Part shown: piece by piece, positions 20,390 through 30,794 of the stretch
Layout of the letters: each line of letters opens with the position of its first letter
Numbering within the stretch: the stretch's first letter is position 1
Assembly: GCA_023251535.1 (NCBI GenBank)
Contig: JAHEYP010000005.1
Span: forward strand, 62,001 to 126,000
Length of the DNA: 64,000 nucleotides
DNA from: Bacteroidota bacterium
GTDB taxonomy: Bacteria > Bacteroidota > Bacteroidia > AKYH767-A > OLB10
Reading direction: 5' to 3'
Program-made: the position numbers and the translations under genes
The notes under the pieces: generated by a model
What the model was told of the DNA's origin: nothing
The model's input: only the letters and a program-made list of their open reading frames with translations
Databases searched by the model: none

Positions 20390-20429
20390 AAAGTGATACA
20401 GACTAATTGTCGTATCACTTTATTTTTTT
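20390..20429 (+). terminator. Rho-independent terminator upstream of clpB
   Basis: AAAGTGATAC-N12-GTATCACTTT followed by ATTTTTTT. Confidence 0.8.
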
Positions 20430-20507
20430 ATGCCATTTTTACCTAACTTCAGAGAAGAATTCACAATGGACCTCTTTTTGATAGTCCCTTGAAAAAACAT
20501 AACAATT

Positions 20508-23120
20508 ATGAACTTTAATCAATTCACCGTAAAATCGCAGGAAGCTGTACAGCAAGCACAGACAATTGCTCTTTCCAATGGTCAACAGGCGATCGAAACA
20601 GGTCACTTGCTGAAGGCATTATTGGAAGTCGATGAAAATGTAGTTCCTTTTCTCTTGAAGAAAGTAAATGTAAATCTTCCTGCATTAAAGAAACAACTCG
20701 ACACTATCGTTAACGGCTATCCGAAAATTAGCGGAGGGAATCCTTATGTAAGCAACGAACTGAATGTTGTATTTCAAAATGCAACTTCACTTTTAAAAGA
20801 ATACAAAGACGAATTTGTTTCCGTTGAACATTTACTTCTTGCTTTATTGAATGGCAAAGATTCGATCTCTCGTTTACTGAAAGAAAATGGAGTTAGCGAA
20901 AAAGATCTTAAAAATGCAATTCTCGAATTACGAAAAGGGGAAAGAGTTACAAGTGCTTCAGCCGAAGAGACATATAATTCTTTGAGCAAATACGCTCGCA
21001 ATTTAAACGAATTAGCGAGAAACGGAAAACTTGATCCTGTTATTGGTCGCGATGAAGAGATTCGTCGTGTACTTCAAATTTTATCGAGAAGAACAAAAAA
21101 CAATCCGATTTTAATTGGAGAACCAGGTGTTGGTAAAACAGCCATCGCTGAAGGACTTGCTCATCGTATCATCAATGGAGATGTTCCCGAAAATTTAAAA
21201 TCGAAAGTGATTTACTCTCTCGACATGGGTTCTCTTATCGCTGGTGCGAAATACAAAGGTGAGTTCGAAGAGCGTTTGAAAGCTGTCGTTAAAGAAGTAA
21301 TCAGCGCTGAAGGCGAAATCGTTCTCTTCATCGATGAGATTCATACCCTCGTTGGGGCAGGTGGCGGTGAAGGAGCAATGGATGCAGCAAACATCTTGAA
21401 ACCTGCACTCGCTCGAGGTGAATTAAGAGCAATCGGTGCAACAACATTAAACGAGTATCAGAAATATATCGAGAAGGATAAAGCACTCGAACGCCGTTTC
21501 CAAAAAGTGATGGTGGAAGAACCAGATGTTCAAGATACTATATCTATTCTTAGAGGATTAAAAGAAAAATACGAGGCTCACCATAAAGTTCGAATTAAAG
21601 ACGAAGCTATTATTGCCGCTGCAGAATTGAGCGACCGATATATCAGCGATCGATTTTTACCTGACAAAGCTATCGACTTAGTAGATGAAGCTGCAGCAAA
21701 ATTACGTCTTGAAATGGATTCTGTTCCAGAGGAACTCGACGAAATCCAACGCAAGATTATGCAACTCGAAATCGAACGTGCCGCAATCAAACGCGAAGGA
21801 GATAGTAAAAAAGTAAATGAGATAAGTGAGGAGCTAGCGAACTTAAACGAGCAACGTAATGCCATCAAAGGAAGATGGGAAGCTGAGAAGGATGTTATTA
21901 AAACCATCCAACAAGCGAAAGCAGATATCGAGAATTTAAAACTCGAAGCTGATCAGGCCGAACGTACTGGAGATTATGGTAAAGTTGCAGAGATCAGATA
22001 CGGAAAAATTAAACAGGCAGAAGAGAAGCTCGTTACTTACAATCAGAAATTACACGAAGCGCAGAAAGATAAACCTCTCATTAAAGAGGAAGTAGATGCA
22101 GAAGATATAGCTGAAGTGGTAAGCCGCTGGACAGGTGTTCCCGTGAAAAGAATGCTGCAAAGCGAACGTGAAAAATTACTTCACTTGGAAGAGGAGTTAC
22201 ACAAACGTGTAGTAGGACAAGAAGAGGCTATCGCTGCTCTTTCTGATGCTGTGAGAAGAAGTCGCGCGGGATTACAAGACAATAAACGTCCGATAGGTTC
22301 TTTTATATTCTTAGGAACAACAGGCGTTGGTAAAACAGAACTTGCAAAAGCGCTTGCCGATTTCTTATTCAACGATGAGAATGCAATGACACGTATTGAT
22401 ATGAGTGAATATCAAGAGCGGCATAGCGTAAGCCGATTGATTGGAGCGCCTCCGGGATATGTTGGATATGATGAAGGCGGACAGTTAACCGAATCAGTTA
22501 GAAGACGACCTTATTCAGTTGTATTGCTCGACGAAATTGAAAAAGCTCATCCCGATGTATTTAACATCTTGCTGCAAGTACTCGACGACGGACGATTGAC
22601 CGACAACAAAGGAAGAATGGCTAACTTCAAGAATACAATCATCATTATGACTTCAAATATCGGAGCGCATATCATTCAAGAAAATTCGGAGAAGTTAACC
22701 GAATTTAATCGCGAAGAAGTTTTAGCTAAAACAAAACTGGAAGTATACGATTTGCTCAAGAAAACTATTCGACCAGAATTCTTAAATCGTATCGATGAAA
22801 TCATCATGTTTAGTCCGCTGAATCGTGAAGAAATCAAAGAAATTGTCCAGCTTCAATTCAATGGCATTGCTAAGATGTTATCGAAAAACGATATCAAACT
22901 TTCTATCACCGATAACGCAATCGATTGGCTTTCGCAATTAGGATACGATCCGCAATTTGGAGCAAGGCCACTTAAACGAGTAATGCAGAAAAGAATCTTG
23001 AATGAATTAAGCAAGCAGATTCTTGCAGACACCATCAATAAGGAAGATGCAATTCTAATCGACCTCGACGATAAAAACAATTTCGTGTTTAGAAACGTTA
23101 ATGAACACGCAACTGCATAA
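20508..23120 (+). CDS. clpB: ATP-dependent chaperone ClpB
   Basis: Clp_N repeats, two AAA+ domains ([30 protein letters not shown]), middle coiled coil. Confidence 0.98.
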   Translation: MNFNQFTVKSQEAVQQAQTIALSNGQQAIETGHLLKALLEVDENVVPFLLKKVNVNLPALKKQLDTIVNGYPKISGGNPYVSNELNVVFQNATSLLKEYKDEFVSVEHLLLALLNGKDSISRLLKENGVSEKDLKNAILELRKGERVTSASAEETYNSLSKYARNLNELARNGKLDPVIGRDEEIRRVLQILSRRTKNNPILIGEPGVGKTAIAEGLAHRIINGDVPENLKSKVIYSLDMGSLIAGAKYKGEFEERLKAVVKEVISAEGEIVLFIDEIHTLVGAGGGEGAMDAANILKPALARGELRAIGATTLNEYQKYIEKDKALERRFQKVMVEEPDVQDTISILRGLKEKYEAHHKVRIKDEAIIAAAELSDRYISDRFLPDKAIDLVDEAAAKLRLEMDSVPEELDEIQRKIMQLEIERAAIKREGDSKKVNEISEELANLNEQRNAIKGRWEAEKDVIKTIQQAKADIENLKLEADQAERTGDYGKVAEIRYGKIKQAEEKLVTYNQKLHEAQKDKPLIKEEVDAEDIAEVVSRWTGVPVKRMLQSEREKLLHLEEELHKRVVGQEEAIAALSDAVRRSRAGLQDNKRPIGSFIFLGTTGVGKTELAKALADFLFNDENAMTRIDMSEYQERHSVSRLIGAPPGYVGYDEGGQLTESVRRRPYSVVLLDEIEKAHPDVFNILLQVLDDGRLTDNKGRMANFKNTIIIMTSNIGAHIIQENSEKLTEFNREEVLAKTKLEVYDLLKKTIRPEFLNRIDEIIMFSPLNREEIKEIVQLQFNGIAKMLSKNDIKLSITDNAIDWLSQLGYDPQFGARPLKRVMQKRILNELSKQILADTINKEDAILIDLDDKNNFVFRNVNEHATA

Positions 23121-23149
23121 TTTCAACAAACATAAAAGTGCTTAAATTA

Positions 23150-23179
23150 AAAAGCCACCTTCATCAGGTGGCTTTTTTT
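23150..23179. terminator. Bidirectional Rho-independent terminator between clpB and the arginase-family gene
   Basis: AAAAGCCACCT-TCATC-AGGTGGCTTTTTTT. Confidence 0.88.
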
Positions 23180-24272
23180 ATTTTATTAATCCGTTAGATT
23201 TTGCAAGTACTCCGCATAAATGAAACAACATCCTCGCTCCTACATTTCCATCCCAATCATCTTTCCCTGGACCAACTTCGTTTAAGTCGAACGAAATAAT
23301 TCTTTTCTTACTTTTTGCTAATTCGCTCAGCAAATAAGTAATCTCGTGAAACTCGAATCCTCCCGGAACTGGAGTTCCTGTATGCGGACATAATTTCGGA
23401 TCTAATCCGTCGATATCAAAACTAACATGCACATATTCAGGCAAAGCATCGATTACTTTTTTGCAAACGGCTTTCCAACTTGCACCTTCATACTGACTCT
23501 TTCTAACATCAGCATAAGTAAATACGTTAACTCTCTTTTTATTGGCAACAGCAAAGGCTTGTTCTTCCGCACAATAATCGCGAATACCTAACTGCACTAA
23601 CTTCGACACTTGCTTTAATTGCAAAGCATTATACATAATAGAAGCATGCGAATAAGTAAATCCTTCGTATGCTTTACGTAAATCCATATGCGCATCGATT
23701 TGCAAAATCCCGAAGTTCTTGTACTTTTTTGAAAGAGCATTGAAAAAACCTAGCGGAGTACTGTGATCACCTCCAACCATTCCTACTAACTTACCTTTTG
23801 CCATCCATTTAGCAACTTCCGCTTCAACTTCAGAAATCATTGATGCGCTGGCAGCATTAACTTCTTCTTGTAGCGACTTCAACTTTGGATCTTTCGCAGG
23901 CGATTTTCCGTCAGCAAATGCATCAATAATTTTAGCTGCTGATTTTTTAGCAGACTTGCTTTTCTTATGTAAATCTTTAGAAATATCGGTCATAGCTATG
24001 CCCTGCTTCCAAAGCTCAGGGAATTCACTGTGATATAAATCTACTTGAGCAGAGGCTTCTAAAATCGCTTCAGGTCCGTCAGACGTACCTCCGCCATAGC
24101 TTACAGTTGCTTCCCAAGGAACAGGAACCAATACAATAGATGACTCATCAGTATTAAAAGGCAAACCGAAAATATTTGCATCTTTTAATCCAGGACTATT
24201 CGGATCAAAATTCTTAACTTTTAAATCTCTTGAAGAAATCGAGTTTGTTTTTTTGCTTTTCGCGGTAGCCAT
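23178..24272 (-). CDS. Arginase/agmatinase/formimidoylglutamase family protein
   Basis: GGDHSTPLGFF, LQIDAHMDLR, SFDIDGLDP ureohydrolase metal-binding motifs; start at MATAKSK. Confidence 0.9.
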   Translation of the reverse strand: MATAKSKKTNSISSRDLKVKNFDPNSPGLKDANIFGLPFNTDESSIVLVPVPWEATVSYGGGTSDGPEAILEASAQVDLYHSEFPELWKQGIAMTDISKDLHKKSKSAKKSAAKIIDAFADGKSPAKDPKLKSLQEEVNAASASMISEVEAEVAKWMAKGKLVGMVGGDHSTPLGFFNALSKKYKNFGILQIDAHMDLRKAYEGFTYSHASIMYNALQLKQVSKLVQLGIRDYCAEEQAFAVANKKRVNVFTYADVRKSQYEGASWKAVCKKVIDALPEYVHVSFDIDGLDPKLCPHTGTPVPGGFEFHEITYLLSELAKSKKRIISFDLNEVGPGKDDWDGNVGARMLFHLCGVLAKSNGLIK

Positions 24273-24327
24273 AACAATTAATTTATGCTGCGAAGATAGC
24301 AAGATATTAAATCAGGAAAAAATGATA

Positions 24328-25377
24328 CTATTTACTCTTCTTAACCGAAAACGAGAAGGTAGTTCCTTTGCCTACTTCACTTGTAACACTAATATACTGA
24401 TGATGAGCTTCGATAATATGCTTCACGATAGCCAATCCTAGTCCTGTGCCTCCTTGCTCGCGAGAGCGACTTTTGTCGACACGATAAAAACGTTCAAACA
24501 ATCGAGGAAGGTGATGCTTCTCTATTCCTATTCCATTATCTTCAACATCAACAATTATTTTGTCATCTCCATCGGCATAACGAATGACTGTTTGTCCACC
24601 CTCTTTTCCATATTTAATGGAATTCACCATTAGGTTCACCAAAACCTGACGAATCAAATCACGGTCACCAAAAACATATTGTGGTTTATCTAAATCAGCC
24701 TTAAGAACAAGATCAACTTTCTTTTCTTTAGCTTGCAATTCCAAAGACTCAATAACATCCTTTGTTAAATCAAGAATATCGAAAGTACGCATCTCAACGA
24801 TTAACTCACCAGCTTCTAATTTTGATATAGATTCTAAGTCGTCAACCATTGCAATTAATCGGTCGATACTTTTACTTGCCTTATTCAGATAAAGAATGTT
24901 CACATCAGCATCATCAATACCTCCATCAATTAAAGTATGCACATAACCTTGCGCAGAAAAAATTGGAGTTTTTAGTTCATGAGAAACATTACTCAAAAAC
25001 TCACGACGATAAACTTCAACTTGCTTTAACTGATCAATTTCTTCTCGCGACTCGTTACTCCAGTCAACTAGAATTCGATTAATTTCAGATGTAATATCTC
25101 TTTCTTTTTCTTCAAAAGCTCGAATGGGCTCATTCGGATTCTTTAAACGAATGATATGCTTGTAAATTTGATAGAGATTTGAAAATATGTATTTACCATA
25201 CAATACTCTAAATGTCAAACCACAAACAGTAAAAACAATTAAAAACGAAACTAAATAAAAATATCCTGGAGGATCAACTTTGGCGATTGACAACATAACA
25301 AACTCCAATAATGTCAGCACTGCTGCCATCACTATTGAAGTAATTAATGCTATTTGAGTAGGATTGACTCGTTTCAT
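24328..25377 (-). CDS. phoR: Sensor histidine kinase, PhoR-like
   Basis: Two TM helices, H-box SHELKTPIFSAQGY, N/G boxes NLMVNSIKYG, GGTGLGLAIVKHI; paired with phoB in a phosphate locus. Confidence 0.88.
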   Translation of the reverse strand: MKRVNPTQIALITSIVMAAVLTLLEFVMLSIAKVDPPGYFYLVSFLIVFTVCGLTFRVLYGKYIFSNLYQIYKHIIRLKNPNEPIRAFEEKERDITSEINRILVDWSNESREEIDQLKQVEVYRREFLSNVSHELKTPIFSAQGYVHTLIDGGIDDADVNILYLNKASKSIDRLIAMVDDLESISKLEAGELIVEMRTFDILDLTKDVIESLELQAKEKKVDLVLKADLDKPQYVFGDRDLIRQVLVNLMVNSIKYGKEGGQTVIRYADGDDKIIVDVEDNGIGIEKHHLPRLFERFYRVDKSRSREQGGTGLGLAIVKHIIEAHHQYISVTSEVGKGTTFSFSVKKSK

Positions 25378-25421
25378 TTCTAGAATACGAAAATAAGGAA
25401 ATAAATGAAACGTAATCTTAA

Positions 25422-26108
25422 TTACATATCGAACTTGTACCCAATTCCCTTAATAGTTTTAATGGAATCGTCGCCTAGCTTTTCACGAATTTTGCGAATA
25501 TGAACATCGATGGTACGATCACCTACGATAATATCGGTTCCCCATACTCTCGACAATATATCTTCACGCGTAAAAACTTTTCCCGGTTTAGAAGTTAGTA
25601 ATGAAAGTAATTCAAATTCTTTTCTAGGTAATGAAATTGCCTCTTCGCCTCTATACACTAAATAGCTTTCACGATCAATCTTTAGATTTCCGATTTGCAC
25701 CGTTGAAGATGCTACCGGCGCACTTCCATTCGACCTACGTAAAAGAGCCTTTATTCTGCTAATCATGATTCTTGGCTTGATAGGTTTGCTGATATAATCA
25801 TCTGCCCCTACATCAAATCCTGCTAGTTGCGAATACTCTTCGTTACGTGCTGTTAAAAAAGTAATAATTGTATGCTCTAATTCAGGTAAATCACGCATTG
25901 TTCTGCATGCTTCAATACCATCCATTACTGGCATCATAATATCAAGAATTACTAACTGCGGCTTCTCTCGTTTGGCAATATCAACAGCTTCTCTACCATT
26001 CTTAGCTAACAAAACATTGTAGCCTTCTTTCTTCAAATTGTAGTCCATGAACTCCAGAATATCCGGTTCATCATCTACTAACAAAATTTTTATTGTTGAA
26101 TTGTCCAT
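25422..26108 (-). CDS. phoB: OmpR/PhoB-family response regulator
   Basis: Receiver LVDDEPDILEF...LDIMMPVMDG and winged-helix C-term TREDILSRVWGTDIIVGDRTIDVHIRKIREKLGDD. Confidence 0.9.
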   Translation of the reverse strand: MDNSTIKILLVDDEPDILEFMDYNLKKEGYNVLLAKNGREAVDIAKREKPQLVILDIMMPVMDGIEACRTMRDLPELEHTIITFLTARNEEYSQLAGFDVGADDYISKPIKPRIMISRIKALLRRSNGSAPVASSTVQIGNLKIDRESYLVYRGEEAISLPRKEFELLSLLTSKPGKVFTREDILSRVWGTDIIVGDRTIDVHIRKIREKLGDDSIKTIKGIGYKFDM

Positions 26109-26125
26109 TTAGTTTTAATTCACAG

Positions 26126-26172
26126 TCCAAAGATCGATACCGTGTATTACCAAATTGTTAATTGTGGATTAA
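26126..26172 (-). promoter_or_regulatory. Candidate PhoB box array and -7-like element upstream of phoB
   Basis: Minus-strand TTAATCC (26172-26166), TTAACAA (26161-26155), GTAATAC (26150-26144) at 11-bp period; CTTTGGA at 26132-26126. Confidence 0.5.
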
Positions 26173-26275
26173 GCGATTCATATTTTTTCTGAAATCACAA
26201 TAAGAACTTCCGATTTTAAGTGGTACAAAGATACATCGAATAGGATCATATTGGGTTATCATTAGATTAACCTAC

Positions 26276-26333
26276 TTAACATTTTCATAAAGTTACTTTA
26301 ATACTGAATTAGGATTACAATATGTCCTTTGCA
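26276..26333 (+). promoter_or_regulatory. Candidate PhoB box array and -7-like element upstream of the TonB receptor
   Basis: TTAACAT 26276, ATAAAGT 26287, TTAATAC 26298 (11-bp period), CTTTGCA 26327. Confidence 0.55.
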
Positions 26334-26350
26334 TTGGAAATCAGAAACTA

Positions 26351-29161
26351 ATGAAAAAGCACATTATCTTTACCTTAATTATTTGTTTAACAAGTATTTA
26401 CAATTTGTTAGCACAATCGGGAAGTATCGAAGGAATACTGACTGACAGCCAAACTGCAGAAACATTAATTGGCGCCAATGTTATTATCAAAGGTACTACG
26501 TCAGGTTCAGTAACCGATATTGACGGGAAGTACTTAATCTCCAATTTAAAACCTGGCTCTTACTCTTTAATCGTTTCTTATGTTGGTTATACGAACCAAA
26601 CATTTGATGCAATTTCAGTATCTGAAGGCAAAAAAACAACTTTAGACATTAAACTGCAATCAAACGTTAAGCAATTAAAGGAAGCTAATGTTAGTACTAC
26701 ACGCATTACTCATACCGAGAATGCTGTATTAGCAGAAATGCGAAAGGCTGAACAGGTTGTTGTTGGAGTATCAAGTCAACAAATTGGCAAAACACAAGAT
26801 AAAAACGCGACTGAAGTAATCCGACGTTTACCTGGTGTTACAGTGATCGAAGATCGCTTTATCATGATTCGTGGACTAAGCGAGCGTTATAATGCTGTTC
26901 TTTTGAATGATGCATTAGCTCCTAGTGTTGAATCTGATAAAAAAGCTTTCTCATTCGACTTAATCCCTAGTAATATGATAGATCGTATCTTGATTTACAA
27001 ATCAGGAGCACCTGAACTTCCCGGTGAATTTGCTGGAGGTGCGATTAAAATTTACACTAAGAATTTCCCAGATAAAGATTTTATTACTGCAGGATATACC
27101 ATCGGAGTACGATCGGGAACTACCTTCAACGATTTCTATCAATCGGCCGGAAAATCGAACGACTGGATGGGAATCGACAACGGCAGCAGAGACTTGCCTG
27201 ATTGGTTTCCTTCAAGTATTTCAGGATTAAATACTGATCAACAAGTGGCTTTGGCTAAAGATCTACCAAACACATGGATTGCGAAACAAAAATCGGCTCC
27301 AATCGATCAGAAATTCAATTTCGGATTTGCTAAATCATTTTCGATTGGCAAAATTAAAGCTGCGAATATTACGAATATCAATTACTCGACTTCTTACGAA
27401 AATCGCGAGGCTCAAAACTACAACTACAATCAGTATAATATTGAGCAACAAAAAAGCGATACTATCTACTCTTATAACGATAACACTTACTCAAAGAAAA
27501 TCAATTGGAGCATAATGCATAATTGGGCTTTTCAGTTGTCGTCAAAAACAAAAATCGAGTTTAGAAATTTATTTAATCAAACAGGGAATAATAGCACTGC
27601 TATTCGTACTGGCGAAAACTTTGAAGAAGGCAACTTGGTTCGAAATTATGCTTTCCGTTATAACGAGAGAAGTATTTACTCTGGACAACTTTCTGGATCG
27701 CATCACTTAAATCAAGAAAGAACTAAAATCAACTGGAATTTAGGTTATTCACTTACAAGAAGCAAAGAACCTGATTACAGAAGATTACGTACGTTCAACT
27801 CAATCTACGATACAGATACTTCATATGTAGTTCAAATCAACACCACAGCTTCACAACAAGATGCAGGAAGATTTTACTCTAAATTGAATGAAGATATTGG
27901 AATGGCATCAGCAGATTTAGAACAAGATATTTACTCAATTAACGAAGTAAGAAAGATAAAATTAAAAGCAGGATTTTATGCTGAATCAAAAACAAGATCT
28001 TTCAGTGCAAGATGGATGTCGTATAAAAGAGCAAGCTTCGATAATTTCGATTATTCATTACTATACCTACCTGTTGACCAAGTATTCTCTTCTGAAAATA
28101 TCAACGATAGCACAGGATTTAAAATCGACGAAGGAACAAATGCTACTGACAAATACACTGCTGATAATTTCTTAACAGCAGGATACGTAAGTATCAGCTG
28201 GCCAATATCGGATAAGTTAAACGCAAGCGGTGGTGTTCGTGTAGAAAACAACCAACAACATTTAAGTTCTAAAAACAATAACGGAAATAAAATCGAAGTA
28301 GATAATCCTACAACGAAAGTATTACCATCACTTAATGTTTCATATAACTTAACATCGAAATCACTCGTACGTTTGGCATATGCAAGAACGTTAAATCGTC
28401 CTGAATTCAGAGAGCTAGCTCCTTACGCTTATTACGATTTCATCTTCAATAATGTATTGAAAGGGAATACTGAATTAAAGACTCCAGATATCGATAATTT
28501 AGATGCACGTTGGGAGTTTTATCCTGGAATCGGAGAATTAATTTCAGCTGGTGTATTTTACAAATTTTTCACTAATCCAATAGAGCAATACTTCGAACCT
28601 GGTGCAGGATCAGGTGGAACAAGAAATTTCATTTACAATAATGCGCAGAAAGCTACCAGCTACGGAGTAGAACTTGATATCAAGAAATCTCTTGAGCCAA
28701 TCTTTAAAACAGGATTCCTAAGCAAGCTTGCTATTGGAGCGAACACCTCTTTAATAAAAAGCAATGTTGATTTAGGTGATCAAGCAGTTGGACAAAAAAG
28801 CAATCGTCCGATGATGGGACAATCGCCTTACACAATCAATGCAGGCCTGTACTACGCTAACGAAGAAAACGGATTGCAATGCAATTTACTATACAATATT
28901 GTAGGGAAAAGAGTTTATGCAGTTGGAACAGTAGGAACACCTGATGTTTATGAACTTTCAAGAAATTCAATCGACTTCTCTATCTCTAAAAAATTAGGAA
29001 AATTTGTAGAAGTAAAAGCCGGAGCACAAGACATTTTAAACGAAGCATTCCGTTTAAAACAAGACTCAAATGAAGATGGAACTATCAATGGTGCTGATGA
29101 AACAATAATGAGTTACAAACGAGGAAGTTTGTTCTCACTTGGTTTCTCTGTCAAATATTAA
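26351..29161 (+). CDS. TonB-dependent outer membrane receptor with carboxypeptidase-regulatory-like N-terminal domain
   Basis: SGSIEGILTDSQTAETLIGANVIIKGTTSGSVTDIDGKYLI; plug domain ATEVIRRLPGVTVIEDRFIMIRGLSERYNAVLLND; C-term beta-barrel ending FSLGFSVKY. Confidence 0.93.
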   Translation: MKKHIIFTLIICLTSIYNLLAQSGSIEGILTDSQTAETLIGANVIIKGTTSGSVTDIDGKYLISNLKPGSYSLIVSYVGYTNQTFDAISVSEGKKTTLDIKLQSNVKQLKEANVSTTRITHTENAVLAEMRKAEQVVVGVSSQQIGKTQDKNATEVIRRLPGVTVIEDRFIMIRGLSERYNAVLLNDALAPSVESDKKAFSFDLIPSNMIDRILIYKSGAPELPGEFAGGAIKIYTKNFPDKDFITAGYTIGVRSGTTFNDFYQSAGKSNDWMGIDNGSRDLPDWFPSSISGLNTDQQVALAKDLPNTWIAKQKSAPIDQKFNFGFAKSFSIGKIKAANITNINYSTSYENREAQNYNYNQYNIEQQKSDTIYSYNDNTYSKKINWSIMHNWAFQLSSKTKIEFRNLFNQTGNNSTAIRTGENFEEGNLVRNYAFRYNERSIYSGQLSGSHHLNQERTKINWNLGYSLTRSKEPDYRRLRTFNSIYDTDTSYVVQINTTASQQDAGRFYSKLNEDIGMASADLEQDIYSINEVRKIKLKAGFYAESKTRSFSARWMSYKRASFDNFDYSLLYLPVDQVFSSENINDSTGFKIDEGTNATDKYTADNFLTAGYVSISWPISDKLNASGGVRVENNQQHLSSKNNNGNKIEVDNPTTKVLPSLNVSYNLTSKSLVRLAYARTLNRPEFRELAPYAYYDFIFNNVLKGNTELKTPDIDNLDARWEFYPGIGELISAGVFYKFFTNPIEQYFEPGAGSGGTRNFIYNNAQKATSYGVELDIKKSLEPIFKTGFLSKLAIGANTSLIKSNVDLGDQAVGQKSNRPMMGQSPYTINAGLYYANEENGLQCNLLYNIVGKRVYAVGTVGTPDVYELSRNSIDFSISKKLGKFVEVKAGAQDILNEAFRLKQDSNEDGTINGADETIMSYKRGSLFSLGFSVKY

Positions 29162-29180
29162 TGAGACAATAAATTAATGT

Positions 29181-29210
29181 AAAGGCGAATGAAATTCATT
29201 CGCCTTTTTT
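29181..29210. terminator. Rho-independent terminator after the TonB receptor
   Basis: AAAGGCGAATG-AAATT-CATTCGCCTTTTTT. Confidence 0.88.
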
Positions 29211-29215
29211 CATTC

Positions 29216-29273
29216 TTAACAATTCGTTTAAGAATCATTAACAATCCTATGATATTGTAATATTAATCTTGCA
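29216..29273 (+). promoter_or_regulatory. Candidate PhoB box array and -7-like element upstream of the lipoprotein gene
   Basis: TTAACAA 29216, TTTAAGA 29227, TTAACAA 29238 (11-bp period), TCTTGCA 29267. Confidence 0.55.
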
Positions 29274-29300
29274 CTATCAGAAACAACAAAAAACTAATTC

Positions 29301-30659
29301 ATGAAATCATTTAATTTCAGAAAAACAATTACTGCATTATCTATCGCAGTTATTGCAACTTCCACAGTATTCACAGGATGTAAAAAAGACAGTGAAGACA
29401 CTACTACTCCTACTCAAACTGGACAAGAGATCACAGTTCAAGACAGTATCACTGCAAACACTACTTGGACAGCAAACAACAAATACATTTTAAATGGATT
29501 TGTTTACGTAACTAACGGAGCAACGTTAACAATTGAAGCCGGAACAATCATCAAAGGAGATAAAACCTCTAAAGGAACTTTAATTATCAAACGTGGTGCT
29601 AAAATTATGGCAACAGGAACTGCGTCGAACCCAATTGTATTTACATCTGCACAAGCTAAAGGTTCACGTGCTCCTGGTGATTGGGGTGGTGTTATCGTTT
29701 GCGGTAAAGCACCAGTTAATTTAGCAGGTGGAGAAGGACTAATTGAAGGTGGTCCGGATGCATATTATGGCGGAACAGACGCTGCTGACAACTCAGGAAA
29801 AATTCAATATGTACGTATCGAATTCGCTGGTGTGGCTCTTCAACCAAATCAAGAAATCAACGGCTTAACACTTGGTGGTGTTGGTAACGGAACAACAATT
29901 GATCACGTTCAAGTTTCTTATGGTGGAGATGATGCATTTGAAATGTTCGGAGGAACAGTTAACATGAATCACTTAGTTACTTTTAAAACAACAGATGATG
30001 ATTTAGATACTGACAACGGATTTAGCGGTAAAGTTCAATTCGCAGCAATCTTACGTGATCCAAACATCGCTGACGTTTCAGGATCAAATGCATTCGAATC
30101 AGATAACGATGCTTCTGGAACAACTGCAACGCCTTATACAAATCCGGTATTTTGCAATATCAGCGTATTCGGACCAAAATCAGATACTGCTAATGCTGTA
30201 AACGGAAACTTTAAACGTGGTGCTCATATCCGCAGAAGCTCAAAAGCTTGCATTTATAATTCACTTATCAGCGGTTTCCCTATCGGATTACTAGTTGACG
30301 GTGCAAATGCGGAATCAAATGCAAGTAATGATGCATTACAAATCAGAAATACTATCATCTCAGGTTGCAACACTCCATTAGCTGTTGCCTCAGGAAGCAC
30401 TTTCGATATCACAACTTGGTTCAACAATGCAGCTTATGGCAATTCAATCCAGTATTCAAACTCGAACTTGGCGAACGATCCTTATAACTTAACAAGCCCT
30501 GATTTCTTACCAAAAACGGGTTCTCCACTACTTTCTGGAGCTAATTTTAGCGCTTCGAACCTATCTGGATTAACAATTACAACATATAGAGGTGCTTTCA
30601 GCACTACTAACTGGACTTCAGGATGGGCAAATTTTGACCCACAAAACACTGACTATTAA
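29301..30659 (+). CDS. Lipoprotein with right-handed beta-helix-like repeats, function unknown
   Basis: Lipobox TVFTGC; LTIEAGTIIKGDKTSKGTLIIKRGAKIMATGTASNPIVFTSAQAKGSRAPGDWGGVIVCGKAPVN; between a TonB receptor and a phosphate-type porin. Confidence 0.85.
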   Translation: MKSFNFRKTITALSIAVIATSTVFTGCKKDSEDTTTPTQTGQEITVQDSITANTTWTANNKYILNGFVYVTNGATLTIEAGTIIKGDKTSKGTLIIKRGAKIMATGTASNPIVFTSAQAKGSRAPGDWGGVIVCGKAPVNLAGGEGLIEGGPDAYYGGTDAADNSGKIQYVRIEFAGVALQPNQEINGLTLGGVGNGTTIDHVQVSYGGDDAFEMFGGTVNMNHLVTFKTTDDDLDTDNGFSGKVQFAAILRDPNIADVSGSNAFESDNDASGTTATPYTNPVFCNISVFGPKSDTANAVNGNFKRGAHIRRSSKACIYNSLISGFPIGLLVDGANAESNASNDALQIRNTIISGCNTPLAVASGSTFDITTWFNNAAYGNSIQYSNSNLANDPYNLTSPDFLPKTGSPLLSGANFSASNLSGLTITTYRGAFSTTNWTSGWANFDPQNTDY

Positions 30660-30684
30660 TTATTTCTGCTTTTATTCCAAAATC

Positions 30685-30713
30685 GGCCTCCCAACTAGGG
30701 AGGCCTTTTTTTT
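30685..30713 (+). terminator. Rho-independent terminator
   Basis: GGCCTCCC-AACTA-GGGAGGCC followed by TTTTTTTT. Confidence 0.9.
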
Positions 30714-30717
30714 GCAC

Positions 30718-30775
30718 TTAACATTAACTTAACATTGGCATAAAATACCCTTAACAATTTCTTAATCGCTTTGCA
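30718..30775 (+). promoter_or_regulatory. Candidate PhoB box array and -7-like element upstream of the porin-pst operon
   Basis: TTAACAT 30718, TTAACAT 30729, ATAAAAT 30740, TTAACAA 30751, TTAATCG 30762: five heptamers at exact 11-bp period; CTTTGCA 30769. Confidence 0.65.
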
Positions 30776-30794
30776 GTGGAAAAAAGCGACAATA

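Noticed and set aside
20774-23080. Four antisense ORFs (75-109 aa) opposite clpB
   Set aside because: They lie entirely antisense to a highly conserved gene, are serine/leucine-rich low-complexity translations, and have no recognisable domains.
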